Made by a program: the position numbers and the translations under genes | Part shown: positions 7,603-15,689 of the stretch, in pieces | How the letters are laid out: each line of letters begins with the position of its first letter | Position numbering within the stretch: position 1 is the first letter of the stretch | Notes under the pieces: generated by a model | The model's input: the letters and a program-made list of their open reading frames with translations, nothing else | What the model was told of the DNA's origin: nothing | Database searches by the model: none | NCBI RefSeq assembly: GCF_028621955.1 | Contig: NZ_CP117516.1 | Span: 1,944,001-2,008,000, forward strand | From: Erythrobacter sp. BLCC-B19 | GTDB taxonomy: Bacteria > Pseudomonadota > Alphaproteobacteria > Sphingomonadales > Sphingomonadaceae | Length of the DNA stretch: 64,000 nucleotides | Direction: 5' to 3'

Positions 7603-7887
7603 ATGCGTCTGATGGGCTTTCTCTTCTTCTGCCTCACCTTCCTTGCGGGGGTGACGGTGGGCACGGTCGAGATCGCGCTCATCAACATCATCGTCTTCAT
7701 GGCGCTCGCGCTCGCCGCCGAGCATTTCCTCAGCCCTCGCTATGGCCGCAACGGGGTGGTCTTTGGCATGGCGGGGGCATTCTTCCTGAGCTGTATGTGG
7801 CCCGCCGCGATCCATGCTGGGCGTGATGCGCCCGTGCCGATCAAGGAGCATCAAGTGACCGTCACCATCAGCAAAGTGCCGCAATGA
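7603..7887 (+). CDS. Small membrane protein inside the his operon, function unknown
   Basis: A 94-residue protein with two or three hydrophobic segments: [40 protein letters not shown], and [20 protein letters not shown] after a short basic turn (PRYGRNG). A polar tail of about 20 residues ends in [10 protein letters not shown]. No family can be named. It begins 2 bp after the hisA stop, and its own stop overlaps the hisF start by 4 bp (ATGA), so it must be co-translated with the histidine genes. Base composition matches its neighbours. Its link to histidine synthesis is inferred only from position. Confidence 0.75.
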   Translation: MRLMGFLFFCLTFLAGVTVGTVEIALINIIVFMALALAAEHFLSPRYGRNGVVFGMAGAFFLSCMWPAAIHAGRDAPVPIKEHQVTVTISKVPQ

Positions 7888-8648
7888 CCGTTCGCATCCG
7901 CGTGATCCCCTGCCTCGACGTGGCCGATGGCCGCGTGGTCAAGGGCGTCAATTTCGTCGATCTGAAGGACGCGGGCGATCCCGTGGAGCAGGCGCGCGCC
8001 TATGATGCGGCCGGCGCCGACGAGCTGTGCTTTCTCGACATCTCCGCCAGCTACGAAGGGCGGGGCACGCTGCTCGACATGGTGCGGCGCACGGCGGAGG
8101 TATGCTTCATGCCGCTGACCGTCGGGGGCGGGGTGCGCTCTGCCGAGGACGCCCGCGCGCTGCTGCTGGCGGGGGCGGACAAGGTCGCGGTCAACTCCGC
8201 CGCAGTCGCCCGGCCTGAACTGGTGGGCGAGATCGCGGAGCGCTTTGGCAGCCAATGCGTCGTCGCCAGTGTCGATGCGCGCCGCACGCCGCGGGGGAAC
8301 TGGGAGATTTTCACCCACGGCGGTCGCAAGCCCACGGGCATCGATGCCGTCGAATATGCGATGAAGGTCGCCGACCTCGGCGCGGGCGAATTGCTGGTGA
8401 CGAGCATGGACGGGGACGGGACGCAGCGCGGCTATGACCTCGCGCTCACCCGCGAGATCGCCGACGCGGTCAGCGTGCCGGTGATCGCCAGTGGCGGGGT
8501 CGGGAGCCTTGAACATCTCGTCGACGGTGTCACCAAAGGCCACGCCAGCGCGGTGCTGGCCGCCAGCATCTTCCACTTCGGCCACCACACCATCGCCGAG
8601 GCCCACGCGGCGCTCCGCGCGGCGGGCTTGCCTGCGCGCGGGGTTTGA
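7884..8648 (+). CDS. hisF: Imidazole glycerol phosphate synthase, cyclase subunit
   Basis: A 254-residue TIM barrel that joins HisH-derived ammonia to PRFAR to make imidazole glycerol phosphate and AICAR. It has [18 protein letters not shown] with the catalytic Asp near residue 12, then [18 protein letters not shown] and [38 protein letters not shown] carries the second catalytic Asp, followed by [13 protein letters not shown] and [14 protein letters not shown]. The length matches the family. Its ATG overlaps the stop of the small membrane protein gene. Confidence 0.97.
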   Translation: MTVRIRVIPCLDVADGRVVKGVNFVDLKDAGDPVEQARAYDAAGADELCFLDISASYEGRGTLLDMVRRTAEVCFMPLTVGGGVRSAEDARALLLAGADKVAVNSAAVARPELVGEIAERFGSQCVVASVDARRTPRGNWEIFTHGGRKPTGIDAVEYAMKVADLGAGELLVTSMDGDGTQRGYDLALTREIADAVSVPVIASGGVGSLEHLVDGVTKGHASAVLAASIFHFGHHTIAEAHAALRAAGLPARGV

Positions 8649-8663
8649 CGGACAAGCGCATCC

Positions 8664-8978
8664 ATGGACACCCTCACCCGCCTCGAAGCCACGATTGCCC
8701 AGCGTCTCACCGCCTCGCCCGAGACGAGCTATGTGGCCAAGCTCCACAGCAAAGGCCTTGCCAAGATCGCGCAAAAGCTGGGCGAGGAGGCGACCGAAAC
8801 CGTGATCGCCGCGCTCGCTGGCGACGAGAAGGAACTGGTGGGCGAGGCCGCCGATCTCCTCTTCCACCTGATGGTGCTGCTTGCCGAAAAGGGCGTGCCG
8901 CTTGAGGCGGTGCTCGCCGAACTCGACCGCCGCGAGGGCACCTCAGGAATCGCCGAAAAAGCCGCTCGCACGGAGTAG
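8664..8978 (+). CDS. hisE: Phosphoribosyl-ATP pyrophosphatase
   Basis: A 104-residue all-helical MazG-superfamily enzyme that releases pyrophosphate from phosphoribosyl-ATP, the second step of histidine synthesis. The metal-binding helix motif is in KLGEEATETVIAAL and the second in GEAADLLFHLMVLL. It is monofunctional (no HisI fusion), as usual in alphaproteobacteria. It lies 15 bp after hisF and 3 bp before the HIT-protein gene, within the same operon. Confidence 0.95.
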   Translation: MDTLTRLEATIAQRLTASPETSYVAKLHSKGLAKIAQKLGEEATETVIAALAGDEKELVGEAADLLFHLMVLLAEKGVPLEAVLAELDRREGTSGIAEKAARTE

Positions 8979-8981
8979 ACA

Positions 8982-9362
8982 ATGCCGATCGACCCGACCC
9001 AGCCCTACGACGACGCCAATATCTTCGCGCGGATCCTGCGCGGGGAGATCCCCTCAAAGGCAGTCTACGAGGACGACTGGGCCTTCGCCTTCGAGGACAT
9101 CAACCCGCAGGCCGAAGTCCACACGCTGGTGATCCCCAAGGGGCGCTATGTCAGCTGGGACGATTTTTCCGCCAAGGCCTCCGATGCCGAGATCGCGGGT
9201 TTCGTGCGCGCGGTGGGTGAGGTTGCGCGGATGAAGGGGCTGGTCGAACCCGGCTACCGCCTGCTCGCCAATATCGGCCAGCACGGCGGGCAGGAAGTGC
9301 CGCACCTGCACGTCCATATCTTCGGCGGTCAGCCGCTCGGCCCGATGATCTGGCGGCGATAA
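8982..9362 (+). CDS. hinT: HIT family nucleotide hydrolase (HinT-like)
   Basis: A 126-residue histidine-triad protein. The triad H-L-H-V-H is at residues 108-112 in EVPHLHVHIFGGQPLG, with the family N-terminus NIFARILRGEIPSKAVYEDD. HinT-type proteins hydrolyse purine nucleoside phosphoramidates and acyl- or aminoacyl-adenylates. The gene starts 3 bp after hisE and so closes the his operon, a common position in alphaproteobacteria. There may be no direct role in histidine synthesis. Confidence 0.93.
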   Translation: MPIDPTQPYDDANIFARILRGEIPSKAVYEDDWAFAFEDINPQAEVHTLVIPKGRYVSWDDFSAKASDAEIAGFVRAVGEVARMKGLVEPGYRLLANIGQHGGQEVPHLHVHIFGGQPLGPMIWRR

Positions 9363-9450
9363 GGCATCTCAACGCCATTCTGGTTTGGTTAATCGGCAAA
9401 TCGCGAACACCGGCCTTTGCAGCGATTCCGCGCTAGGCTAGGTGGCAGCC

Positions 9451-9900
9451 ATGATTTCTCCCAACCCTCCGGGCGGCGTCCTTGATGGCGCACGGCACCT
9501 CTATGCGGTGCGGGTCTATTATGAGGACACCGACCTGTCGGGGATAACCTACCACGCCAATTACCTGCGCTGGTTCGAGCGCGCGCGGTCTGACCTGCTG
9601 CGTCTCTTGGGGATCGACCAGCGCGCCGCGATCGAGGAGGGCGAGGGAGCCTACGCCCTGTCCGAGGTCAACCTGCGCTACCTGCGTCCTGCAAAGCTCG
9701 ATGATGATGTGGTGATCGAAACCCGCTGCACCGAACTTGGCGCGGCCTCGTGCCGGATGCACCAGATCGCGCGCCGGGGAACCGAGGAATTGTGCGAAGC
9801 CCACCTCCGGGTCGGCTTCATCACGCTCGACGGTCGCCCGCGCCGTCAGCCTGCCGCATGGCGCGGCGCCTTTGCCGACTTTATGAACAAGGACGATTGA
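9451..9900 (+). CDS. ybgC: Tol-Pal system acyl-CoA thioesterase
   Basis: A protein of about 149 residues with a single hot-dog fold. The 4-hydroxybenzoyl-CoA thioesterase signature YYEDTDLSGITYHANYLRWF carries the catalytic Asp, and LSEVNLRYLRPAKLDDDVVI follows. YbgC enzymes hydrolyse short-chain or phospholipid-linked acyl thioesters and travel with the tol genes. The ATG at 9451 has AGGTGG about 6 bases upstream; a GTG at 9442 is an alternative. It begins the tol-pal operon, with tolQ starting 5 bp after its stop. Confidence 0.92.
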   Translation: MISPNPPGGVLDGARHLYAVRVYYEDTDLSGITYHANYLRWFERARSDLLRLLGIDQRAAIEEGEGAYALSEVNLRYLRPAKLDDDVVIETRCTELGAASCRMHQIARRGTEELCEAHLRVGFITLDGRPRRQPAAWRGAFADFMNKDD

Positions 9901-9904
9901 CCCC

Positions 9905-10612
9905 GTGACGCTTGCGCTGCTTGCCGCCGCTGTTCCCGCTGCCGCCCCGACCCGGCTCGATCCCGTCGAGCTGTTCCTGACCGCCGACCTGATCGTGCAG
10001 GCGGTGATGGTGGGCCTGATCCTCGCCAGCGTGTGGGTGTGGACGATTATCGTCTCCTTCTCCCTCAGGATCGGCGCGCTGGGCAAGAAGTCGCAGCAAT
10101 ACGAAGCCGAGTTCTGGGAACAGCGCGACCGCGAGGGGCTGCTCACCAAGCAGGTGAGGAAGGAAGTCCCGGCCGCGCGCGTCGCTGCCGCAGGGCTTGA
10201 GGAATGGCGCAAGTCCACCGCCAAGCAGCCGGTCGACCGTGCCGCCACGCGCGAGCGGATCGCCGCGGTCATGGAAAGCCAGATCGCCGAGGAGGCCGAC
10301 GCGCTCGCCGGACGCCTCAATTTCCTTGCCACGGTCGGATCGGTCGCGCCGTTTGTGGGCCTGTTCGGGACGGTGTGGGGGATCATGAACTCCTTCTTCC
10401 AGATCGGCGCGCAGCAGAGCGCGAGCCTCACCGTGGTGGCTCCCGGCATTGCCGAAGCGCTGTTCGCGACCGCCATCGGGCTGTTTGCGGCGATCCCCGC
10501 CGTGATCGCCTACAACCGTTTCGGCGGGGCGGTGGACCGGTATGAGGCCAGCTTGCAAAGGTTCGCCGACAAGCTCCACACCGGGCTGAGCCGGGAATTG
10601 GACCGGGCATGA
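9905..10612 (+). CDS. tolQ: Tol-Pal system inner-membrane proton channel subunit TolQ
   Basis: A 235-residue MotA/TolQ/ExbB protein. Transmembrane segments are near 25-50 (LIVQAVMVGLILASVWVWTI), 140-165 (LATVGSVAPFVGLFGTVWGI) and 180-205 (GIAEALFATAIGLFAAIPAV). The conserved Pro and small-residue packing of the family are visible. It forms a pentameric channel around the TolR dimer and uses the proton gradient to drive TolA. It starts with GTG 5 bp after ybgC. The next gene, tolR, is separated by an unusual 124-bp gap that holds a repeat. Confidence 0.95.
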   Translation: MTLALLAAAVPAAAPTRLDPVELFLTADLIVQAVMVGLILASVWVWTIIVSFSLRIGALGKKSQQYEAEFWEQRDREGLLTKQVRKEVPAARVAAAGLEEWRKSTAKQPVDRAATRERIAAVMESQIAEEADALAGRLNFLATVGSVAPFVGLFGTVWGIMNSFFQIGAQQSASLTVVAPGIAEALFATAIGLFAAIPAVIAYNRFGGAVDRYEASLQRFADKLHTGLSRELDRA

Positions 10613-10624
10613 TGGTGTTCATTC

Positions 10625-10722
10625 CGTCATTGCGAGCGAAGCGAAGCAATCCATCGACCGCCCGTTGCTGTTCGGCGGACGGGCCATGGCTTGCTTCGTC
10701 GCCTGCGGCTCCTCGCAATGAC
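10625..10722. repeat. Dispersed inverted repeat inside the tol operon
   Basis: The tolQ-tolR gap contains a long imperfect inverted repeat. The left arm begins CGTCATTGCGAGCGAAGC (10625 onward) and the right arm ends CTCCTCGCAATGACG (10708-10722), with GAAGCAATCC and GGCTTGCTTC as inner arms. This CGTCATTGCGAGCGAAGCGAAG type of element is widely dispersed in proteobacterial intergenic regions (known family pattern). Here it splits an otherwise tight operon without breaking a gene. Transcribed, it would fold into a hairpin of about 98 nt that could affect the tolQ to tolR ratio. Confidence 0.75.
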
Positions 10723-10736
10723 GAGGGAGGTGTCTG

Positions 10737-11180
<444 letters not shown>

Positions 11181-11193
11181 TCCGGGTGAGGTG

Positions 11194-12006
11194 ATGGGAG
11201 AAACCGCGCTCAATACCGAGGAGAAGGTCGGCCTTGCCGCCGCCGTGGTGCTGCACGCGGGCCTTGCGGGCGTGCTGGCAATGCAGGCGCTGCGCACCGA
11301 GGTGACGGTCTTCCCCGAAAGGATCAATGTCAGCCTTGCGACCGAAGTCGGGCTGGAGGCCGCCGCGCCGGTTCCGGTGAGCGAGAGCCGCGCCTCGATT
11401 GCGCCGACGCTCTCGGACAACCCCGAACCCTCGCCCGACGCATCGCAGGCCAAGCCCGAGCCTGCCGCGCGTGCCGTGCCGACCACGCCGCCCAAACCCA
11501 AGCCCGCCGCACAGGCGCCTGCCCAAAGCCGCGACCGTTCCCGCCCCGACCGCACCCCGCCCAAACAGGCCGCCGCGACCCCGCCCAAGCCTGCTGCCAA
11601 AAGCGGGGGCAGCCGCTTGGGCGACGACTTTCTGAAGGGGCTGGGATCGTCCTCGACCACTGATGAAACCAAGGCAGCAGCGCCGGTCTTCGGCGCGAAA
11701 GAGCGTGCCGACCTTAGCTCTGCCATCTCGCGCCAGATCAAGAAGAACTGGTCTGCCCCGAACGGCGTCGAGGCTGACTTGCTGGTGTCGGTCGTGAGCT
11801 GGAAGCTCAATCCGGACGGTACACTCAAGGGCCGACCGACCTGCCGCACCAAGCCCGAAAGCATCACCGCCAGCAACCGCCCGCAGGCCGGCCTGCATTG
11901 CGAACGCGCGATCCGGGCGGTTCAGCTTGCGGATTTTTCCATTTTGCCCAAGCCATTTTACAGTCGTTGGGACGACCTGGAATGGCAATTCGACCGAAGG
12001 CTCTGA
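11194..12006 (+). CDS. tolA: TolA-like cell envelope protein
   Basis: A 270-residue protein: a short cytoplasmic N-terminus, one transmembrane helix (VGLAAAVVLHAGLAGVLAMQ), then a long Pro/Ala/Lys-rich periplasmic linker. The C-terminal globular domain runs from about 165 (ADLSSAISRQIKKNWSAPN) to LADFSILPKPFYSRWDDLEW. Its place between tolR and tolB identifies it as TolA, which spans the periplasm to pull on Pal and TolB during constriction. TonB is an alternative by fold but not by context. The ATG at 11194 has GGTGAGGTG upstream; the longer open frame into tolR is not used. Confidence 0.88.
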   Translation: MGETALNTEEKVGLAAAVVLHAGLAGVLAMQALRTEVTVFPERINVSLATEVGLEAAAPVPVSESRASIAPTLSDNPEPSPDASQAKPEPAARAVPTTPPKPKPAAQAPAQSRDRSRPDRTPPKQAAATPPKPAAKSGGSRLGDDFLKGLGSSSTTDETKAAAPVFGAKERADLSSAISRQIKKNWSAPNGVEADLLVSVVSWKLNPDGTLKGRPTCRTKPESITASNRPQAGLHCERAIRAVQLADFSILPKPFYSRWDDLEWQFDRRL

Positions 12007-12007
12007 C

Positions 12008-13405
12008 ATGACCACGAAGTTTCTCTTCCTCCTCACCGCTGCGCTGGTCACCGTGCCGGCCGCCGCGCAGGCGCAAGGCGCGCCGGTGGGCGATGATCAG
12101 CCGGTCGAAACCATCGCGATCGAGGGTGATGACGATGAACCGCTGCGCGGCACCGTCACCGACGAGAGCGAGTGGTCCGACATCGGCATCGCCATCCCCG
12201 CCTTCGCCACCGAGCGCGAGCGGCCCACCCCTGCCAATGCCGATGGCACCGGCGCGCTGGGGCGCGAGATTGCGCGGGTGATCACCGCCAACCTGCGCAA
12301 CAATGGCCTGTTCAAGCCGGTTGGCCCAGACAGCCTGCCCCAGCCCGCCTTCGCGCAGGTGCGCGCGCCCACCTATGGCACATGGAGCGGGAAGGGCGCG
12401 GAAATGCTGGTGCAGGGCTATGTCACCGCGCGCGATGACGGGCGGCTGGCGGTCGGCTGCTATCTCTATGACGTCCAGCTCCAGCAGCAGCTGGTCAAGG
12501 AAGGCTGGGTGGTCGCACCTGCCGATTGGCGGCGCGCGGCGCACAAGTGTTCCGACCTCATCTTCAGCCGCCTGACCGGGGAAAGCCCGTTCTTCGACAG
12601 CCGCATCGCCTATATCGCCGAAACCGGGCCCAAGGGCGCGCGGGTCAAGCGGTTGGCGATCATGGATTCGGATGGGGCCAACCACCGCTTCCTCACCCCC
12701 GGCAGCGCGACCGCGCTGACCCCGCGCTATTCGCCCGACTATTCGAAGATCCTCTATCTCTCCTATGTCGACGGCAATCCGCGCATCTATGTCTATGACA
12801 TCGGCACCGGGCGGCAGACGCTGGTGACCGAGAACCGGAACCCCACGCTCGCCCCGCGCTGGTCGCCCGATGGGAAGTACATCCTCTATTCGATGGCGAT
12901 CGGCGGCAATACCGACATCTACCGCGTGCCTGCGACGGGCGGCCAGAGCATCAAGCTGACCGACACGCCGGGGATCGACGTGGGCGGAAGCTATTCGCCC
13001 GATGGCACCAAGATCGTGTTCGAAAGCGACCGGTCGGGCAGCCAGCAGTGCTATGTGATGGACGCGGACGGATCGAACCAGAAGCGCATCAGCTTTTCCG
13101 GTGGCCGCTGCGCCACGCCCGAATGGAGCCCGCGCGGCGACCAGATCGCCTTCACGCGCATTGCCGGCGACTTCAACGTCGCGGTGATGAACACCAGCGG
13201 TGGGGGCGTCAGGGTGCTGACCAGAGGCTGGCAGGACGAGGCACCGACCTGGGCGCCCAACGGCCGCATCATCCAGTTCTTCCGCACTGAAAAGAACACG
13301 GGCCGCTCAAGCATCTGGCAGGTCGATCTGACCGGACAGAACGAACGCCGCCTGCCGACTCCGGTCGACGCTTCCGACCCCGCCTGGGGACCGATCCGCC
13401 CCTGA
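12008..13405 (+). CDS. tolB: Tol-Pal system beta-propeller protein TolB
   Basis: A 465-residue periplasmic protein. The signal peptide ends near VPAAAQA. The N-terminal alpha/beta domain (RGTVTDESEWSDIGIAIPAF to LTGESPFFDS) is followed by a six-bladed propeller with repeated WSPDGKYILY, YSPDGTKIVF and WSPRGDQIAF blades. TolB links TolA and Pal at the outer membrane. The ATG at 12008 follows the tolA stop by one base. The N-terminus carries an acidic insert (IEGDDDEPLRG). Confidence 0.96.
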   Translation: MTTKFLFLLTAALVTVPAAAQAQGAPVGDDQPVETIAIEGDDDEPLRGTVTDESEWSDIGIAIPAFATERERPTPANADGTGALGREIARVITANLRNNGLFKPVGPDSLPQPAFAQVRAPTYGTWSGKGAEMLVQGYVTARDDGRLAVGCYLYDVQLQQQLVKEGWVVAPADWRRAAHKCSDLIFSRLTGESPFFDSRIAYIAETGPKGARVKRLAIMDSDGANHRFLTPGSATALTPRYSPDYSKILYLSYVDGNPRIYVYDIGTGRQTLVTENRNPTLAPRWSPDGKYILYSMAIGGNTDIYRVPATGGQSIKLTDTPGIDVGGSYSPDGTKIVFESDRSGSQQCYVMDADGSNQKRISFSGGRCATPEWSPRGDQIAFTRIAGDFNVAVMNTSGGGVRVLTRGWQDEAPTWAPNGRIIQFFRTEKNTGRSSIWQVDLTGQNERRLPTPVDASDPAWGPIRP

Positions 13406-13434
13406 CCCGTCCTGACCCCGAAAGGAACCACACG

Positions 13435-13959
13435 ATGAACACCAAGCTTGCGACGATCCTGCTCCTCGCCTCGGCGAGCGGTCTGGCGGCCTGCGCCAAG
13501 AAAGCCCCGGCCGATACCCCGCCGCCGCCGGTCGATGACACCCGCCCGGTGACGACGCCGACCCCGGCGGTGACGACCAGCGGCCCGGCCATCGGCACGC
13601 AGGCGCACTTCGCGCAGGCCGTCGGTTCCTCGACCACGATCTATTTCGACACCGACAAGTACAATATCGACACGCAGGATGCCGCCGCCCTGCAGGCGCA
13701 GGCGCAGTATTTCGCGCGCTTCCCGCAGATCACCTTCACCATCGAAGGCCACGCCGACGAACGCGGCACGCGCGAATACAACATTGCGCTGGGTGAACGC
13801 CGCGCGGCAGCGGCCAAGGCCTATCTCGTCAGTCTCGGGGTGGACGGCAACCGCATTGCCGTGGTCAGCCACGGCAAGGAAAGGCCGGTCGCGCTCGGAT
13901 CGAACGAGGCCGCCTGGGCGCAGAACCGCCGCGCCGCCAGCGTCATCATCAACCGGTAA
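13435..13959 (+). CDS. pal: Peptidoglycan-associated lipoprotein Pal
   Basis: A 174-residue lipoprotein with lipobox LAAC (Cys20), a Pro/Thr-rich linker and a C-terminal OmpA-like domain. The family motif IEGHADERGTREYNIALGER binds diaminopimelate. It anchors the outer membrane to peptidoglycan and is repositioned by TolQRA-TolB. It starts 29 bp after tolB behind GAAAGGAAC. No cpoB (ybgF) follows; instead a tiny gene on the other strand abuts the stop codon. Confidence 0.97.
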   Translation: MNTKLATILLLASASGLAACAKKAPADTPPPPVDDTRPVTTPTPAVTTSGPAIGTQAHFAQAVGSSTTIYFDTDKYNIDTQDAAALQAQAQYFARFPQITFTIEGHADERGTREYNIALGERRAAAAKAYLVSLGVDGNRIAVVSHGKERPVALGSNEAAWAQNRRAASVIINR

Positions 13960-14109
13960 TCAGCCGACGAGCGGGCCGGATGCAAGTTCGGCCCGCTCGG
14001 CCAGCGCCGGGGCGTCGTAGCCTGCCAGATCGCGCGCGCCGGTGACCACGCACAGCCCTGCGAGCGCGAGCACGCAGAACAGGCTGGAGAGGGTCAGTTG
14101 CTGGCTCAT
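13960..14109 (-). CDS. Small predicted membrane or exported protein, 49 aa
   Basis: From the ATG at 14109 the protein is 49 residues. It has a polar start (MSQQLTL), one hydrophobic segment (LSSLFCVLALAGLCVVTGA) and a short acidic tail (DLAGYDAPALAERAELASG). The hydrophobic part is a signal anchor or a signal peptide. The stop codon abuts the pal stop exactly, with no gap between convergent genes. No family is recognised. Support is only the coding-like composition and the plausible membrane helix; a longer in-frame start at 14181 gives an implausible Cys/Arg-rich N-terminus. Confidence 0.45.
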   Translation of the reverse strand: MSQQLTLSSLFCVLALAGLCVVTGARDLAGYDAPALAERAELASGPLVG

Positions 14110-14158
14110 CGACGGTCTTTCAAAGGCGGCGCGGATTCGACCTCCGCGAGTCATTCTG

Positions 14159-14182
14159 CATTGCAACATTTCACATTGCAAC
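14159..14182. repeat. Short direct repeat CATTGCAAC upstream of the J-domain gene
   Basis: CATTGCAAC occurs at 14159-14167 and 14174-14182, 15 bp apart, each containing the palindrome TTGCAA. It lies in the divergent gap between the 49-aa gene and the J-domain gene. The spacing would put both copies on roughly similar faces of the helix, so this could be an operator pair, but no regulator can be named. Confidence 0.3.
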
Positions 14183-14288
14183 TGGTTCCCGTATTCTCAC
14201 GCCTTCCCATTCAAGACCACCTCGCCTAGATTGAGCGCCTGATGCCATCGACCAACGACATTGTGCCCGCACATTGCGGAGCCCGGCT

Positions 14289-14822
14289 GTGAGCCGCGCG
14301 CGTCGGTCGATGGACTGGGGCTTCCCGCGCTGGCGGCCCTATGGTTCCTCGCAAGAGGCGGCCAATGTGCGGATCTGTGACCGCCACGGCTGCGATGAGC
14401 CGGGCGATTGTCCTGCGCCGAAGGCGCCCAACAGCCGCGACCGGTGGTATTTCTGCCAGAAGCACGCCGCCGAATATAATTCCAAATGGGACTACTTCGA
14501 AGGGCTCGAAGCGGCCGAGAAGGAAGAACGCGCCCGTGCCGAGCGCGCCGAGAGCGCGGGCTATGCCGAAAGCGCCCACTACGGCTGGGCGGGATCGGGT
14601 GACGGTTCGCGCAGCGCGGACGAGATGCGCGCGCTGGAAGCTCTGGGGCTTGAGGCGGATGCGGATTTCAATGCGATCAAGAAGGCCTACCGCGCCCGCG
14701 CCAAGGAAGTGCACCCCGACGTGAAACCGGGGGATGCCGAGGCGGCCAAGCAGTTCCAGCTGATCCAGACCGCCTATGAAGTCCTGCGCGCCGCCGAAGA
14801 ACGGCGCGAGTGGCGGGGCTGA
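14289..14822 (+). CDS. J-domain protein with N-terminal Cys/His-rich region
   Basis: A protein of about 177 residues with a C-terminal J-domain (about 113-172), including the HPD triad (142-144) in KEVHPDVKPGD, which stimulates DnaK ATPase. The N-terminal part is Cys/His-rich, C30-x2-H33-x-C35-x5-C41 and C56-x2-H59 (YFCQKHAAEYN), and could bind zinc. A charged Glu/Ala-rich stretch joins the two. A J-domain at the C-terminus without Gly/Phe or client-binding domains is a type III J-protein. The GTG at 14289 has GGAG 7 bases upstream and is preferred to a TTG at 14274. Confidence 0.85.
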   Translation: MSRARRSMDWGFPRWRPYGSSQEAANVRICDRHGCDEPGDCPAPKAPNSRDRWYFCQKHAAEYNSKWDYFEGLEAAEKEERARAERAESAGYAESAHYGWAGSGDGSRSADEMRALEALGLEADADFNAIKKAYRARAKEVHPDVKPGDAEAAKQFQLIQTAYEVLRAAEERREWRG

Positions 14823-14826
14823 TCGT

Positions 14827-15663
14827 CTAGACCTTCGGCCCGGCAAAGCCCTTGCCGACCGAATTGATCTGCGGGTCGGGATTGTCGTTCCACCACGGCA
14901 CATCGGTCCACGGGCGCACGTCGACCTCGTGGCTCCAGCAATTGCGCGGCTGGTGGGCGAGGTGCCAATAGGTTTCGGCGAGCGCTGCCGGGTCGATCAC
15001 GCCGTCTGCGCCCTTGTTCTGCTTGAAGGCGTCGAACTTGTCGCCCAGCAGCTTGCCGAGCGTGTCGGGCGCATCGACCGGCCCGTCGACGATCACATGG
15101 GCGACATGGACGCCCTTGGGCGCGAATTCGGCATTCAAGGTCTGGCACAGCATCCGCCGCCCACCCATGGCCGCGGCATGGCTATGCTGCCCGGCATTGC
15201 CGCGCACCGCTGCGGTGGCCGACGTCACAAGCAGCGTCCCGTGCGGCCCGCCATCGCGCGCGCGCTCCACCATCGCCGGAAACAGCGCATGGGCGAGGCG
15301 GAAGACGCCGTAAGTGCCGAGCCGCCAGCCCAGCTCGAAAATGCGGTGCGGGGTCTGATCGAGCGCGCGGTTCCCGATCTGCGCGCCCAGATTGTAGAGC
15401 GCAGCGTGGATCGGGCCGATCTCGGCCTCGGTGCGGGCGACCAGTTCCTCGATGCTGCCATCCTCGGCGGCGTTGAGCAGGGTGCCGGTGGCAGAGCCGC
15501 CTGCCGCCTCGATCTCCCCGACCATGCGGGCCAGCCCCGCCTCGTCCGAGCGCCGCGCCATCACCGCGTGATAGCCCCCGGCAGCGAACCGCAGGGCAGC
15601 ATTGCCCCCGATCCCTGCGCCAGCCCCGATCACCAGAAAGACGGGCTTGCGGCTGTCAGTCAT
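14827..15663 (-). CDS. SDR-fold protein with atypical active site
   Basis: A 278-residue protein with an SDR Rossmann start (VFLVIGAGAGIGGNAALRFA). The NNAG motif is replaced by YNLGAQ. After the expected catalytic Ser (VTSATAAVRG) the Tyr-x3-Lys pair is absent: the corresponding stretch reads GQHSHAAAMGGRRM. It is therefore either a non-catalytic cofactor-binding protein or an enzyme with a different mechanism. The C-terminus (CWSHEVDVRPWTDVPWWNDN) is unlike classical SDRs and may be an extra lid. The ATG at 15663 has AGGGAGAG upstream. It lies 26 bp downstream of an SLC13-type transporter gene and is probably co-transcribed. Confidence 0.8.
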   Translation of the reverse strand: MTDSRKPVFLVIGAGAGIGGNAALRFAAGGYHAVMARRSDEAGLARMVGEIEAAGGSATGTLLNAAEDGSIEELVARTEAEIGPIHAALYNLGAQIGNRALDQTPHRIFELGWRLGTYGVFRLAHALFPAMVERARDGGPHGTLLVTSATAAVRGNAGQHSHAAAMGGRRMLCQTLNAEFAPKGVHVAHVIVDGPVDAPDTLGKLLGDKFDAFKQNKGADGVIDPAALAETYWHLAHQPRNCWSHEVDVRPWTDVPWWNDNPDPQINSVGKGFAGPKV

Positions 15664-15689
15664 TGTCACTCTCCCTTGCGCGCATTGCA

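Noticed and set aside
11194..12006. TonB rather than TolA for the Pro-rich membrane protein
   Set aside because: The gene lies between tolR and tolB and the C-terminal domain fits the tol context; TonB genes usually follow exbB/exbD.
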